The notes beneath the pieces were generated by a model. It saw only the letters and a program-made list of their open reading frames with translations. It was not told where the DNA came from and did no database searches. DNA of 64,000 nucleotides, from the NCBI RefSeq assembly GCF_042659445.1, contig NZ_JBHSSR010000001.1. One strand, 5' to 3'. Source of the stretch: Macrococcoides epidermidis (GTDB taxonomy: Bacteria; Bacillota; Bacilli; Staphylococcales; Staphylococcaceae). This document shows, piece after piece, positions 1 through 9,281 of this stretch. The translations under genes were made by a program, and so were the position numbers. Within the stretch, counting starts at the first letter, position 1. The number at the start of each line of letters is the position of its first letter.

Positions 1-632
1 GCTTGCTGTATTATAAATTCTTTTGCAGTAGCTTCATCTACACCAACTTGTTTGTAGTAATCTAATAAGTCTTCAAATATAGATAGATTATCAACTCCGT
101 CAACAATTTTACGTTCGTACAATTTATGATTTATAGGAAAGTAATAGTTTTCTTCATCGTAATGTTCATTATCTTCTGCTCTTGGGTTATGTTTTGCTAA
201 AATCGCTTCTAAAAACCCATTTGCTATAAAGTTATTTGAAGTTGTACCACTCACTTTGTTTCCTTTCATATCAAACATATTGAATTGATAAGTAAGTGAG
301 TTCATATTTCCATCGTCAACAAAGTTATCAATAAGTCTTGATATTATTTCTTCAGTTACTGATGAATAACTTTCATCAAATGTATTAAGTAGGCTTCCTT
401 GTCTTTCTATGTTCACTTCATCCATTTTCACAAACTTTTCTTGAAATATATTGTCATGCTTAGTTTTAATATAAATAAATCCTTTCCTTTGCAATCCTAG
501 CAATTTTGGATCTGAGAATTTTTTTCCACTTAACTCGATATACCTATCTTTTACCTCACCAATTGTAATGTCTCCATAGTCACTCACGTCTACCAAAATA
601 TCTGACTCGTTATCAATTATTTTCTCATACAT
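1..632 (-). CDS. Hypothetical protein, C-terminus off the left edge
   Basis: An open frame runs leftward from an ATG at 632 to the window edge without a stop, giving at least 210 residues. The product starts MYEKIIDNESDILVDVSD and is acidic, soluble-looking and without a signal peptide or membrane segment. A region near residues 110-140 contains a 'MFDMKGNKVSG' stretch, and the visible end is helical. I do not recognise the family. The ATG at 643 is followed directly by a stop (ATG GTA TAA), so 632 is the first usable start. The gene is partial because its 3' end lies outside the window. Confidence 0.6.
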   Translation of the reverse strand, partial: MYEKIIDNESDILVDVSDYGDITIGEVKDRYIELSGKKFSDPKLLGLQRKGFIYIKTKHDNIFQEKFVKMDEVNIERQGSLLNTFDESYSSVTEEIISRLIDNFVDDGNMNSLTYQFNMFDMKGNKVSGTTSNNFIANGFLEAILAKHNPRAEDNEHYDEENYYFPINHKLYERKIVDGVDNLSIFEDLLDYYKQVGVDEATAKEFIIQQ

Positions 633-751
633 TTTTATACCATCTCCCAATGTAAAACGTTGTATAGGGATAATGTTTATTCCCTAATTTGAGTATAATA
701 TAATTACAATTATTTGTATACAATTAACGTCCATGTGATAATAAAGTGTTT

Positions 752-2314
752 TTATCTACCACTATAATTCTCACCAAATATCGCAATACCATTTACTAAC
801 CCTTCACCGTTGTCGTAAACTTCTACATAGAATCCATTCGTCTTATTATTATCAAAACGGATGTGATGCTCATCTTCAAAATCAGGTGAAGAATCCCATT
901 GTCCTGCAAGACTCACGAATTCAGGATATTGATCCGTCGGTTGCATAATATAGCTAAATACTTTGCCATCTTTAATCGATACTTCAAAGTTATCGTATAC
1001 ATAAGTATGGCTGCCGCTTCTTCCTGCTTTCTCCTCTACTGTGTCACCTAACTGTTCAATTAAATCTCCCGCATCGTCACCGACTTTATAACCTAATATT
1101 TCAAAATTATTGGTACAAAATTGATATCCAAATTTAAATGTCGTAATATCCGGAAGATTATAATGCGCTATACCATCTACCATGTCGATATTGGCATCAT
1201 CTACAACATTTTCAGAACTACTTGCATCTCCTGAAGAATCACTAGAACTTTCTGAGTAGTCATCTGAATATACTCCTACTTCCTGAACGATACCGTTGCT
1301 ATCACTTATCGCTTTCGTAACATATCCGTCATCAGGTTGAACGTCATATATCGTTACGATTTGATCGCCGTCTTTCTCTTCAGTATATTTGCTTCCCCAG
1401 AACTCACGTAATTGTTCAATATTGATTTTATCTCCACTAATATCCATAGCAACCTTCGTTACTATGTCTCCATCTTCATCAACCGAGTATTTACCAATTT
1501 CTTTACTGCCATTTCCGATTAATTCAGTAACTGCAGACGCATCGCTACCTACTTTTACATTCTCAATACTAAAGAAGTTACTGATCAATCCTTCTGCAAC
1601 ATTACGATGCATTACATTTAATGTTAAATCTGTATCACTAACTGTATAACTTGAACGTAATGCTTCGATATATTGTTCTTTAGTCAACTTTCGTACGCCT
1701 GAGTATTCTCCTCTGCCGATTTCAACTTCCGTATAGGTACCATCTGGATTTTCATAATACTTTAAGAATATGCCACCAACCCAAAAACCAGTATGCTTAG
1801 GTGTTCCCCATACTGGCTCTATATCTTCCATGGGAATTAATGTACCATTTTGATTAAAGTAAATTGTTGATATTTTTTCATTATCACTTGGTACACCTTC
1901 TGAACCATCACCAAAAATAATTTCTATGTTAGGATATTCTTGAAATACGACACCATGATTTTTGTAATAAAGATTCTTAATTTCAAAATCACCCATTGCA
2001 GCTTTAACTTCTTTAAAAGTTAAACCTTTAACTAATCCTTTATATCCAATCTGGTTATTACTTTCAAACTCATTTTTAAAATCGTCTGAGAGTGTATCTA
2101 TATTCTTTAATGCTTCTGTATCAATCGAACTCTTAATGTCATCTTGTTTTTCTTCAGTTGCTGTTGATGTCTTATTATCAGTTTTATTTGCAGATTTTTT
2201 ATCAGTTGATTGTTCTTCTGTTTTAACCGTTTCTTCTTTTTTCTCTGTATTACACGCAGCTAATAATAAGGTTGGAATAATCATAGCACCAATTGTTAAG
2301 TTTCTTTTCATCAT
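752..2314 (-). CDS. Large lipoprotein with three repeated BLIP/BamE-like modules
   Basis: The likely start is the ATG at 2314, eight bases after a GGGAG ribosome binding site; a frame five codons longer lacks one. The N-terminus is a lipoprotein signal ending in LLLAAC, then a K/E/T/S-rich linker of about 60 residues. The rest holds three similar units, each opening with a short helix and a glycine turn followed by beta-rich sequence: 'GYKGLVKGLTFKEVKAAMGD', 'IENVKVGSDASAVTELIG' and 'ILGYKVGDDAGDLIEQLGD'. This pattern resembles BLIP/SmpA-like folds such as DUF4309, but the assignment is from pattern only. An acidic Ser-rich spacer separates units two and three. It is probably anchored on the outer face of the membrane. 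The function is unknown. It looks like a three-module lipid-anchored relative of the secreted module family found through the window. Confidence 0.75.
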   Translation of the reverse strand: MMKRNLTIGAMIIPTLLLAACNTEKKEETVKTEEQSTDKKSANKTDNKTSTATEEKQDDIKSSIDTEALKNIDTLSDDFKNEFESNNQIGYKGLVKGLTFKEVKAAMGDFEIKNLYYKNHGVVFQEYPNIEIIFGDGSEGVPSDNEKISTIYFNQNGTLIPMEDIEPVWGTPKHTGFWVGGIFLKYYENPDGTYTEVEIGRGEYSGVRKLTKEQYIEALRSSYTVSDTDLTLNVMHRNVAEGLISNFFSIENVKVGSDASAVTELIGNGSKEIGKYSVDEDGDIVTKVAMDISGDKINIEQLREFWGSKYTEEKDGDQIVTIYDVQPDDGYVTKAISDSNGIVQEVGVYSDDYSESSSDSSGDASSSENVVDDANIDMVDGIAHYNLPDITTFKFGYQFCTNNFEILGYKVGDDAGDLIEQLGDTVEEKAGRSGSHTYVYDNFEVSIKDGKVFSYIMQPTDQYPEFVSLAGQWDSSPDFEDEHHIRFDNNKTNGFYVEVYDNGEGLVNGIAIFGENYSGR

Positions 2315-2433
2315 AATATACGCTCCCATTATATAGTAATTTATTAAATTATAGGTATTATTCTATATCTTAAGTATATCATTAGATTAATATAAATTAA
2401 TTAAATATTTAATATACTTATTTAATTTATATA

Positions 2434-2460
2434 CAAAAAACCCTCCCAATAAAGGAAGGT
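2434..2460 (-). terminator. Rho-independent terminator after the ABM-domain gene
   Basis: Arms 2440-2446 and 2454-2460 pair with one mismatch. On the minus strand they are followed by a run of T (A-run at 2435-2440 on the plus strand). It sits directly after the stop of the gene at 2461. Confidence 0.75.
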
Positions 2461-2784
2461 CTACTCTCTTATAAACTTCGCATCACGCTCTCCTAATTCA
2501 TCCGATACATAGCGCTCTACTTTCATACGTAAATCATATTTCTCTCGCAGCTCTGTTATTTCTGCCATCATTTCAGAAGCATGATGTTTATCAATTGCTT
2601 CTTGATTCTCCCAGCTATCAATTAATAAGATTGTTTCAGGATCATCAACTGGTATAAAATATTCATAACGCGTATTCCCTGGTTGTGCTTTAATTCTGTC
2701 TACTATCCCTGTACGCTTCATTTCCTCAGCAAACTTTCGTGCATTGCCGTTAATTCCTGTATAATAAATATTTACTGTGATCAC
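2461..2784 (-). CDS. Antibiotic biosynthesis monooxygenase (ABM) domain protein
   Basis: A 107-residue protein of the dimeric alpha/beta-barrel ABM superfamily (YgiN-like). It has the expected order: an N-terminal beta strand (MITVNIYYTG), a helix (ARKFAEEMKRTG), a second strand pair with 'YEYFIPVDDPETILLIDSWEN', and the helix 'QEAIDKHHASEMM', which carries the usual HH pair near the active cavity. Members act as small quinol or haem-linked monooxygenases in the cytoplasm. The sequence does not identify the substrate. It is a single gene with its own terminator. Confidence 0.8.
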   Translation of the reverse strand: MITVNIYYTGINGNARKFAEEMKRTGIVDRIKAQPGNTRYEYFIPVDDPETILLIDSWENQEAIDKHHASEMMAEITELREKYDLRMKVERYVSDELGERDAKFIRE

Positions 2785-2979
2785 ATTATCACTCCTTTTA
2801 TTTATTTTATCAGATATTAAACCTCATCTTAAAGATAATAGAACTGCATTCTTTCGTGAGATCATCATAATAATATATAACTATATTTGTTAGTAAAATA
2901 AATTTTTTTAATATTAAGTGCTTAAGAAATTTATTACAGGTTATATATAAATTGAATATAATTTTTGGGAGGTTTCGAC

Positions 2980-3390
2980 ATGTGGACAATGAAAGATTAT
3001 CCTAATAGCTGGAAGAACTTTGATGAACTCGAGCGTAAGAAAGCCATCGATATCGGTAACGCAATGTTGAAACAAGGTTACAAAGAAGAAGATTTAATCC
3101 CTATCGCCACGAAACAAGCTCAAGACTGGTATAAAGATGCGACAAAAGACGAACTGGATGAATTAAAAAATAAAAAGATCACTCAGCATAAAAAAGACGA
3201 TTCAGTGAATGTTGATTTAATGGATAATGATGTTGAAGTGTATTACGAAGATGAATCATGGAAAGTGAAGACAAAAGGTTCTAAACGTGCATCTCAAACA
3301 TTCGATACGAAAAAAGAGGCAGTTGCCCGTGCTAAAGAGATTGCTGAGAATAAAGGTAGTAAGGTGAATGAGCATAAGAAGGGTGAATAA
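2980..3390 (+). CDS. YdaT-like / DUF2188 stress-associated protein
   Basis: The start is ATG at 2980, seven bases after a GGGAGG site; the in-frame TTG at 2965 overlaps that site. The N-terminal half (residues 1-65) opens with a 'MWTMKDYPNSWKN' motif and continues with 'KAIDIGNAMLKQGY' and 'PIATKQAQDWYK'. These are typical of YdaT/ChaB-related proteins seen among Bacillus general-stress genes. The C-terminal half (about 75-130) has a 'W.vk..g.krasqtf.tkkeA...akeia' pattern, matching DUF2188, a small beta-beta-alpha module. It is probably cytosolic. The function is unknown; a general-stress role is inferred from the family only. The bidirectional terminator at 3411 follows. Confidence 0.75.
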   Translation: MWTMKDYPNSWKNFDELERKKAIDIGNAMLKQGYKEEDLIPIATKQAQDWYKDATKDELDELKNKKITQHKKDDSVNVDLMDNDVEVYYEDESWKVKTKGSKRASQTFDTKKEAVARAKEIAENKGSKVNEHKKGE

Positions 3391-3410
3391 CTTTTATAAT
3401 ATATAGTAAA

Positions 3411-3440
3411 AATCCCTTGAAAACTCAAGGGATTTTCTTT
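3411..3440. terminator. Bidirectional terminator between convergent genes
   Basis: A perfect 10-bp stem (3411-3420 with 3425-3434) with a four-base loop. It has T-rich sequence on the plus side and an A-run on the left side, so it can end both the stress gene and the alpha-glucosidase operon. Confidence 0.9.
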
Positions 3441-5094
3441 ATTTCACATAATATACTCTTGTTTCGAATGGTTTCAATGATAATGATGTGTCATTGTGTG
3501 CTTCAATTGCATAGTTATTTAATACGATATCTTCTGAGTTATACTGAATATTTTCTGATTGTAATGTCACTTCCTGATCAGATAAATTTCCTATAACATA
3601 TAACTTTTCATTATCTAACGTTCGCAGATATGCAAATACATGTTCATTTTCTGCATAAACTAATTTGAAGTCACCGTAAGTAACGATATCATGTGATTTT
3701 TTAAACTGAATCATTTTTTTGTAAAAGTTTAATACTGAATGCTCATTTCTTTCTTCTTCCTGCACGTTAATCATAGTATAGTTCGGATTAACTTTCATCC
3801 ATGGTGTACCTTCTGTAAATCCAGCATTTTCACTATTGTCCCATTGCATCGGTGTTCTTGAATTATCTCTAGAATTGAGTTGCAAGTCGGCAATAATGTC
3901 ATCTGATTCTCTACCGGAAGCAAGATCCATATTATAGATATTTTTCGCATGTACATCATCAAATTCAGTAATATCAGTAAACGGATAATTCGTCATGCCA
4001 ATTTCCTGACCCTGGTAAATAAAAGGTGTTCCTTGCTGAAGGAAGTATACTGCACCATGAGCAGTTGCACTTTCCATACGATAGTCTTCAGAACCCCATG
4101 TAGAGGGTATTCTTGGTCTATCATGATTTTCTATGAACAGCGCATTCCATCCTCTGTTATGAAGTCCAACTTGCCAGTTATTCAATACATTTTTATATTT
4201 TAAGATGTTGAGTTTCTTGTCATGAATCTCCCAAAGTTTAAGATGTTCGAACTGGAAGACCATATTAAACTTGCCATCTTCTTCTCCAACCCACTCATTT
4301 GAGTCTTCAATTGTAACTCCATTTGCTTCACCAACAGTCATTATGTCGTACTTCTCAAATGTTTCTCTCTTTAATTCTTCAAGGTACGTCTGTATACCAG
4401 GCTGATTCATATGTCTTGTAAAGGATTGAACATATTCTAATCCTTCTGGGTTTTCAATATCACCTTTATCAAATGATTTCTTAATATGACTGATAGCATC
4501 TACTCTGAACCCGTCAATTCCTTTATCCAGCCACCAGTTAATCATATTATAAATTGCATGACGCATCTCTTGATTATCCCAGTTTAAATCGGGTTGTTTT
4601 CTACTGAACGTATGGAAATAATATTGTTCAGATACCGGGTCATATTCCCATGCAGATCCTTCAAAGATACTTGCCCAGTTATTCGGTTCTTTTCCATCTT
4701 TACTATCCTGCCAGATATACCAGTCTCTGTACTCTGAGTGTTCAGATGTCTTTGCTTCTATAAACCAAGGATGTTCATCACTTGTATGATTAACCACAAG
4801 ATCCATAATAAGTTTCATACCACGTTGGTGCGTTTCTTGTAATAATCGATCAAAGTCTTCCATCGTACCGAAGTCACTCATAATATTTTGATAATCACTA
4901 ATATCGTAACCATTATCATCGTTTGGTGAATCATAAATTGGAGATACCCAGATGACATCAATACCTAATGCTTTTAAGTAATCTAACTTTTCAGTAATGC
5001 CGTTAATATCACCAATACCGTCTCCATTTGAATCTTTAAAACTTCTTGGATAAACCTGATAACAAACCGCTTCTTTCCACCACTGTCTTTTCAT
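3439..5094 (-). CDS. malL: GH13 alpha-glucosidase (exo-alpha-1,4 / oligo-1,6-glucosidase family)
   Basis: A 551-residue cytoplasmic glycoside hydrolase, a normal length for GH13_31. The conserved regions are present: DLVVNHT near residues 98-104, GFRVDAISHI with the nucleophile Asp199, VGEANG with the acid/base Glu256, and ENHDRPR with Asp325. The usual 'QPDLNWDN' segment follows the B domain. Residue 200, next to the nucleophile, is Ala. In this subfamily Val there goes with alpha-1,6 preference and Ala or Thr with alpha-1,4 preference, so maltose or maltodextrin ends are the likelier substrate (family inference). It is the last gene of the leftward sugar operon, 21 bp after msmX, so it would hydrolyse the imported oligosaccharide. 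The gene symbol is provisional; malA would serve equally. Confidence 0.88.
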   Translation of the reverse strand: MKRQWWKEAVCYQVYPRSFKDSNGDGIGDINGITEKLDYLKALGIDVIWVSPIYDSPNDDNGYDISDYQNIMSDFGTMEDFDRLLQETHQRGMKLIMDLVVNHTSDEHPWFIEAKTSEHSEYRDWYIWQDSKDGKEPNNWASIFEGSAWEYDPVSEQYYFHTFSRKQPDLNWDNQEMRHAIYNMINWWLDKGIDGFRVDAISHIKKSFDKGDIENPEGLEYVQSFTRHMNQPGIQTYLEELKRETFEKYDIMTVGEANGVTIEDSNEWVGEEDGKFNMVFQFEHLKLWEIHDKKLNILKYKNVLNNWQVGLHNRGWNALFIENHDRPRIPSTWGSEDYRMESATAHGAVYFLQQGTPFIYQGQEIGMTNYPFTDITEFDDVHAKNIYNMDLASGRESDDIIADLQLNSRDNSRTPMQWDNSENAGFTEGTPWMKVNPNYTMINVQEEERNEHSVLNFYKKMIQFKKSHDIVTYGDFKLVYAENEHVFAYLRTLDNEKLYVIGNLSDQEVTLQSENIQYNSEDIVLNNYAIEAHNDTSLSLKPFETRVYYVK

Positions 5095-5115
5095 CGCTTT
5101 CTCCTTCGTGCACTT

Positions 5116-6225
5116 TTACTCGTTTACATTTTTAATTCTTTCTGTTGTTTCTTCATCAAAGAAATGTGCTTTGTTCATATCAAATGCTAATGTAATCTTA
5201 TCTCCTGCATATAAATCATTACGTGCATCTACTTTAGAAATAAATTCCTGTCCTTCTAATTGAGAATAGATCATCACTTCAGAACCAAGTAACTCACTTA
5301 CTGTCACTGTTGAATCAAATGAAGTTTTTAATGAAGCATTGATAAATAAAGTCTCATCATGAATATCTTCTGGTCTGATACCAAATTTGATATTTTTCCC
5401 CACGTATCCACGAGATTTTAATGATTTCATAATACCACCTGGAACTTCAAATGTTTTATTACCAATGACTACACCATTTTCAGTAAGTGTTGCATCAAAG
5501 ATATTCATTGGTGGGGAGCCGATAAACTCCGCTACAAATATATTTTCAGGATGATCATACACTTCACGCGGTGTTCCAACCTGCATAATATCTCCATCTT
5601 TTAATACGACAATACGTGATGCCATCGTTAACGCTTCTGTCTGGTCATGTGTTACATAGATAGTCGTTGTCTGAATTCTTTCATGTAATTTTGAAATCTC
5701 CGCTCTCATTTGGACACGTAATTTAGCATCCAGGTTAGATAATGGTTCATCCATTAAGAACACTTTTGCATCACGGACAATTGCACGACCTAGTGCAACC
5801 CTTTGACGTTGTCCACCAGATAATGCTTTTGGTTTACGATTTAAATATTCTGTAAGTCCTAATATTTCAGCTGCTTCATGTACACGGCGCTTAATCTCAT
5901 CTTTCGGTAATTTTCTTAATTTTAAACCGAATGCCATATTATCAAATACCGTCATATGTGGATATAACGCATAATTTTGGAATACCATTGCGATATCACG
6001 ATTCTTCGGTGCAACGTCATTCATTCTTACACCATCAATTGTAAATTCACCTGAAGTAATATCTTCAAGTCCTGCAATCATTCTTAATGTTGTTGATTTC
6101 CCACACCCTGAAGGTCCAACGAATACGATGAATTCTTTATCCTGGATCTCAAGATTGAAATCTTTAACGACTGTATTGCCACCTGGATATGTCTTTTTAA
6201 TATGTTCTAATTTAATATTTGCCAT
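5116..6225 (-). CDS. msmX: Sugar ABC transporter ATP-binding protein MsmX/UgpC type
   Basis: A 369-residue ATPase with Walker A GPSGCGKST (about 38-46), Q-loop VFQNYALYP, signature LSGGQRQRVALGRA, Walker B VFLMDEPLSNLD and the THDQTEA switch. The C-terminal third is the OB-fold (TOBE) regulatory domain typical of MsmX, MalK and UgpC ATPases. It energises the two permeases encoded upstream in the same operon (11003-12681). MsmX-type ATPases often serve several sugar importers, and no other one is seen in the window. The start follows an AGGAG site. It lies between the isomerase and alpha-glucosidase genes with short spacers. Confidence 0.92.
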   Translation of the reverse strand: MANIKLEHIKKTYPGGNTVVKDFNLEIQDKEFIVFVGPSGCGKSTTLRMIAGLEDITSGEFTIDGVRMNDVAPKNRDIAMVFQNYALYPHMTVFDNMAFGLKLRKLPKDEIKRRVHEAAEILGLTEYLNRKPKALSGGQRQRVALGRAIVRDAKVFLMDEPLSNLDAKLRVQMRAEISKLHERIQTTTIYVTHDQTEALTMASRIVVLKDGDIMQVGTPREVYDHPENIFVAEFIGSPPMNIFDATLTENGVVIGNKTFEVPGGIMKSLKSRGYVGKNIKFGIRPEDIHDETLFINASLKTSFDSTVTVSELLGSEVMIYSQLEGQEFISKVDARNDLYAGDKITLAFDMNKAHFFDEETTERIKNVNE

Positions 6226-6235
6226 GATATCACTC

Positions 6236-7204
6236 CTATGCCCACCACATGTTTGCAGGCGTTTCTTTTATTAGTACTTCTTTTAAGTTCTTAACTGCTG
6301 TGCTAAAACCTTCATCAACACTCATTAATGGATCTTCATGTTCAATGCTGACTACATAATCATAGCCATAAGTTCTTAATGCACTCATCATATTTGACCA
6401 GACGAATTTGTCATGTCCACAACCCACACTTCTAAACGTCCAGCTGCGTGTTAGAACATCTCCATACGGCTGCATATCTAACAAACCATGCATATTGACA
6501 TTATCCTGATCAATATATGTATCTTTAGCATGGAAATGATGAATCGCATGCTCTTTACCTAAAATTTTAATTGCTGCTACGGGATCAATACCTTGCCACC
6601 ACATATGACTCGGATCTAAATTTGCACCAATATATTCATTTGTAGCTTCACGTAATTTCAGCATAGTATAAGGTGAATGCACTAAGAATCCACCATGTAA
6701 CTCAATGCCAATCTTTACATTATGCTCTTTTGCAAGTTCCGCTATTTCTTTCCAATATGGAATAAGTTTTTGTTCCCATTGCCATTCATAAATATCTTTA
6801 TACTCGGTTGGCCATGCTACTACCGGCCAATTTGGATATTTACTATTATCATCTGCACCACTTGTACCACTAAAGCAGTTCACAACTTGAACATTCATCA
6901 ATGATGCTAGTTTAATTGATTTTCTTAAAGCATTGTCTGAATCAACGCGTTCAGCTTCATTTGGTGAAATCGGATTACCGTGACAACTAAATGCACTGAT
7001 CATCAATCCTCTTTTTGAGAATTCTGCTAAATATTCTTCACGTGCACTTTCTGATGCCAGCAATAAATCTACATCAATATGTGCACTACCAGGATTTCCT
7101 CCTGTTCCTACTTCAACCGCTTCTAAACCTGCTTTATGTGCATAATCTAACATTTCTGTAAATGATAAATCATTAAATAAAGGATTGAATACGCCTAATT
7201 TCAT
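6236..7204 (-). CDS. Sugar phosphate isomerase/epimerase family protein (IolE-like TIM barrel)
   Basis: A 322-residue protein of the AP-endonuclease-2/xylose isomerase-like TIM-barrel superfamily. It starts MKLGVFNPLF and carries the metal-ligand segments 'IGIELHGGF', 'GANLDPSHMWWQG', 'HHFHAKD' and 'VSIEHEDP', so the divalent metal site (two Glu, Asp, His) looks intact. Family members are isomerases, epimerases, dehydratases, and lyases acting on 3-keto sugars. In this operon it is followed by msmX and preceded by two Gfo/Idh dehydrogenases. That favours action on an oxidised sugar or inositol-like intermediate, but the substrate cannot be read from the sequence. Confidence 0.82.
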   Translation of the reverse strand: MKLGVFNPLFNDLSFTEMLDYAHKAGLEAVEVGTGGNPGSAHIDVDLLLASESAREEYLAEFSKRGLMISAFSCHGNPISPNEAERVDSDNALRKSIKLASLMNVQVVNCFSGTSGADDNSKYPNWPVVAWPTEYKDIYEWQWEQKLIPYWKEIAELAKEHNVKIGIELHGGFLVHSPYTMLKLREATNEYIGANLDPSHMWWQGIDPVAAIKILGKEHAIHHFHAKDTYIDQDNVNMHGLLDMQPYGDVLTRSWTFRSVGCGHDKFVWSNMMSALRTYGYDYVVSIEHEDPLMSVDEGFSTAVKNLKEVLIKETPANMWWA

Positions 7205-7216
7205 CGTGATCTTCTC

Positions 7217-8263
7217 CTAACTATTTTGAATTTTTATCGCTTTGTTTTGTGCACTGCTTAAGTAAATTGCTTCAATTATTTTAGATACGTTACGTGCTTC
7301 AACAGATTTCACTTTTAATACTGAATCATGCAAGATTGTTCTAATAAAATTGCTAGCCTGTAAATACTCGAAAGTATTTTTCTCCTGCACGTAATCTATC
7401 GTGGTTGTCGTCATCAAACCTTCTGAAGCTGTATTATATTTCATATCAAATACATTAATGCCGCCTTTAGTACCTGCTATACTAATGAATTCTTCATCAT
7501 GTTCAATATTTGCTGACCAACTTGTTTCAAATAACATTGAAGCCTGATTATCAAACTTAACATATGCTGTAACATGGTCATCTACTTCAAAAGTGGATGC
7601 ATCAAAATTTCCCCATTCATTGACGATGTCATGGTTGTCTTTACTTAAACGATTATATGTCGTTCCATTTACTTCAATAGGTTTAATATCTCCTGCTAGC
7701 CACATCGCTAAATCTAGTAGATGACATCCATAATCAATCAATGAACCGCCACCTTGCAGATCTTTATTCGTAAACACTCCCCAACCAGGTACTTTACGAC
7801 GTCGCATTGCTTTAACGTTAATTACAAGAGGTTCACCGATACCGCCTTGATCAATGATTTGTTTAGCTGCTATTGCTTCTTTCATGAAACGATAATGATA
7901 TGCGATATGTAATACGCCTTCACTACGTTCCTCTGCTTCAATCATCGCATCACACTCTTCACTCGTTAATGCCATCGGTTTTTCACACATCACATGGACA
8001 TCTCGATTGAGTGCCTGGATTGTATAAGGTGCATGAAACTTGTTCGGAGTAGTAATGATTACTGCGTCTACTGCTTCAAGCATTTCTTCATACGTATCAC
8101 AAACATGTTCTATACCAAACTCAGTTGCCACAATCTTTGCTTTCTCAGCATCGATATCATAAATATGACTTACACTAACTTCCTGGAACTGCTGGAATGT
8201 AGGGATGTGTCTACCTGTTGCGATTCCTCCTGCTCCAACGATACCAATCTTTACTTGTTCCAT
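7217..8263 (-). CDS. Gfo/Idh/MocA family oxidoreductase
   Basis: A 348-residue NAD(P)-dependent sugar dehydrogenase family protein. The N-terminal Rossmann fold opens with IGIVGAGGIATGRHIP. The 'TTPNKFHAPYTIQAL' strand and the 'CEKPMALT' motif carry the conserved Lys, and the C-terminal alpha/beta domain contains 'GGGSLIDYGCHLLDLAMWL' with the usual Asp-His pair. It begins 1 bp before the previous gene's end region (TAAATG), so the two dehydrogenases are likely translationally coupled. It is a paralogue of the neighbour at 8264. Probable role: oxidation or reduction of a sugar or disaccharide in the same pathway as the ThuA-like protein. Confidence 0.88.
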   Translation of the reverse strand: MEQVKIGIVGAGGIATGRHIPTFQQFQEVSVSHIYDIDAEKAKIVATEFGIEHVCDTYEEMLEAVDAVIITTPNKFHAPYTIQALNRDVHVMCEKPMALTSEECDAMIEAEERSEGVLHIAYHYRFMKEAIAAKQIIDQGGIGEPLVINVKAMRRRKVPGWGVFTNKDLQGGGSLIDYGCHLLDLAMWLAGDIKPIEVNGTTYNRLSKDNHDIVNEWGNFDASTFEVDDHVTAYVKFDNQASMLFETSWSANIEHDEEFISIAGTKGGINVFDMKYNTASEGLMTTTTIDYVQEKNTFEYLQASNFIRTILHDSVLKVKSVEARNVSKIIEAIYLSSAQNKAIKIQNS

Positions 8264-9280
8264 TTAAATCTTCACCACTTTTTTCTCTTGTGCTGATTGT
8301 AAAGCTTTTACGATTACATTTAATGATGCTAATCCATCCTGCCCATCTACTGGTACTGGTTGACCACCTTGAATCGCTTCAATAAATCGCTCTATCGTAC
8401 CTGTTGACGTTTGTGCGTCATTTGTTTGTATCTTACCTAATTTATATGCTTCTTTATTGCCTTCTTCATCAATAAAGATATAGTTAAATTCAGAATCTGT
8501 GTTAAGTTTTAATATGCCTTTTTCACCATAAATAATTGTACTGTTATCTTCTTCACCCTTGTACACCCATGCAGCACTCATTGTTCCTATAGCACCACTT
8601 TTAGTTTTCAAAATAAAGACTGCATTATCATCAACAGTACCTTCTTTTTCACTTCTTTCGATCATAGCACCAACTTCAGTGAACGTTTCATTCAATAAAT
8701 AATGCATTAAGTCAATTTTATGAACACCTAGATCTCCCATAGCTCCAATAAAAGCGCGTCTTTTGTCAAAGAACCAGCTATTTGCACCGTCCACACTCCA
8801 TGACTCTGGACCAGCATGTCCAAAAGTTGTTTTGAATGAATAAATTTTACCTAGCTTACCTTGTGAAAGTGTTTCGCGAGCTAGTTCATGTGCTTCTGTA
8901 AATCGTTGATTTTGAGCAATCATTAATTGTTTTCCTGAGTTTGTTGCTGCTTCGATCATACGCTCTGCATCTTCAATCGTTGTTGACATCGGTTTTTCAC
9001 ATAAGACATGCTTTCCAGCTGTTAAAGCTTCTATCGCAATCTCAGCATGTAAATAGTTTGGTGTACAGATACTAACTGCATCAATTGAATCATCTTGTAG
9101 TAATGCTTTATAGTTATCGTAACTTTTGCCACCAAATTGTTCTGCATATTCAGAAGCACGCTCCTGTACAATATCACAATATGCAACGATATTTACATCT
9201 TCTAAAAGCTGATATTCAGGGATATGTCTATGTGTAGCAATGCTACCTACTCCAATAATACCTACATTTAATTGTGCCAT
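8264..9280 (-). CDS. Gfo/Idh/MocA family oxidoreductase (ThuB-like context)
   Basis: The start is taken as the ATG at 9280, eight bases after an AAAGG site; a GTG three codons upstream overlaps that site. The Rossmann motif is VGIIGVGSIATHRHIPE. It has the 'CTPNYLHAEIAIEAL' strand, the 'CEKPMSTT' motif with catalytic Lys, and 'GDLGVHKIDLMHYL' supplying the Asp/His pair. The length is normal for the family. The ThuA gene ends just upstream. In rhizobia ThuA and ThuB (also Gfo/Idh) act together on trehalose-like disaccharides via 3-keto sugars; the same pairing here suggests, but does not prove, a similar job. Confidence 0.88.
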   Translation of the reverse strand: MAQLNVGIIGVGSIATHRHIPEYQLLEDVNIVAYCDIVQERASEYAEQFGGKSYDNYKALLQDDSIDAVSICTPNYLHAEIAIEALTAGKHVLCEKPMSTTIEDAERMIEAATNSGKQLMIAQNQRFTEAHELARETLSQGKLGKIYSFKTTFGHAGPESWSVDGANSWFFDKRRAFIGAMGDLGVHKIDLMHYLLNETFTEVGAMIERSEKEGTVDDNAVFILKTKSGAIGTMSAAWVYKGEEDNSTIIYGEKGILKLNTDSEFNYIFIDEEGNKEAYKLGKIQTNDAQTSTGTIERFIEAIQGGQPVPVDGQDGLASLNVIVKALQSAQEKKVVKI

Positions 9281-9281
9281 A

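Noticed and set aside
2965..2979. Upstream TTG start for the YdaT-like gene
   Set aside because: The TTG overlaps the GGGAGG ribosome site that serves the ATG at 2980.
3439..5094. Trehalose-6-phosphate hydrolase (TreC)
   Set aside because: No PTS gene or TreR-type regulator is nearby and the cluster has an ABC importer; the Ala after the nucleophile and the context favour an alpha-1,4-glucosidase.
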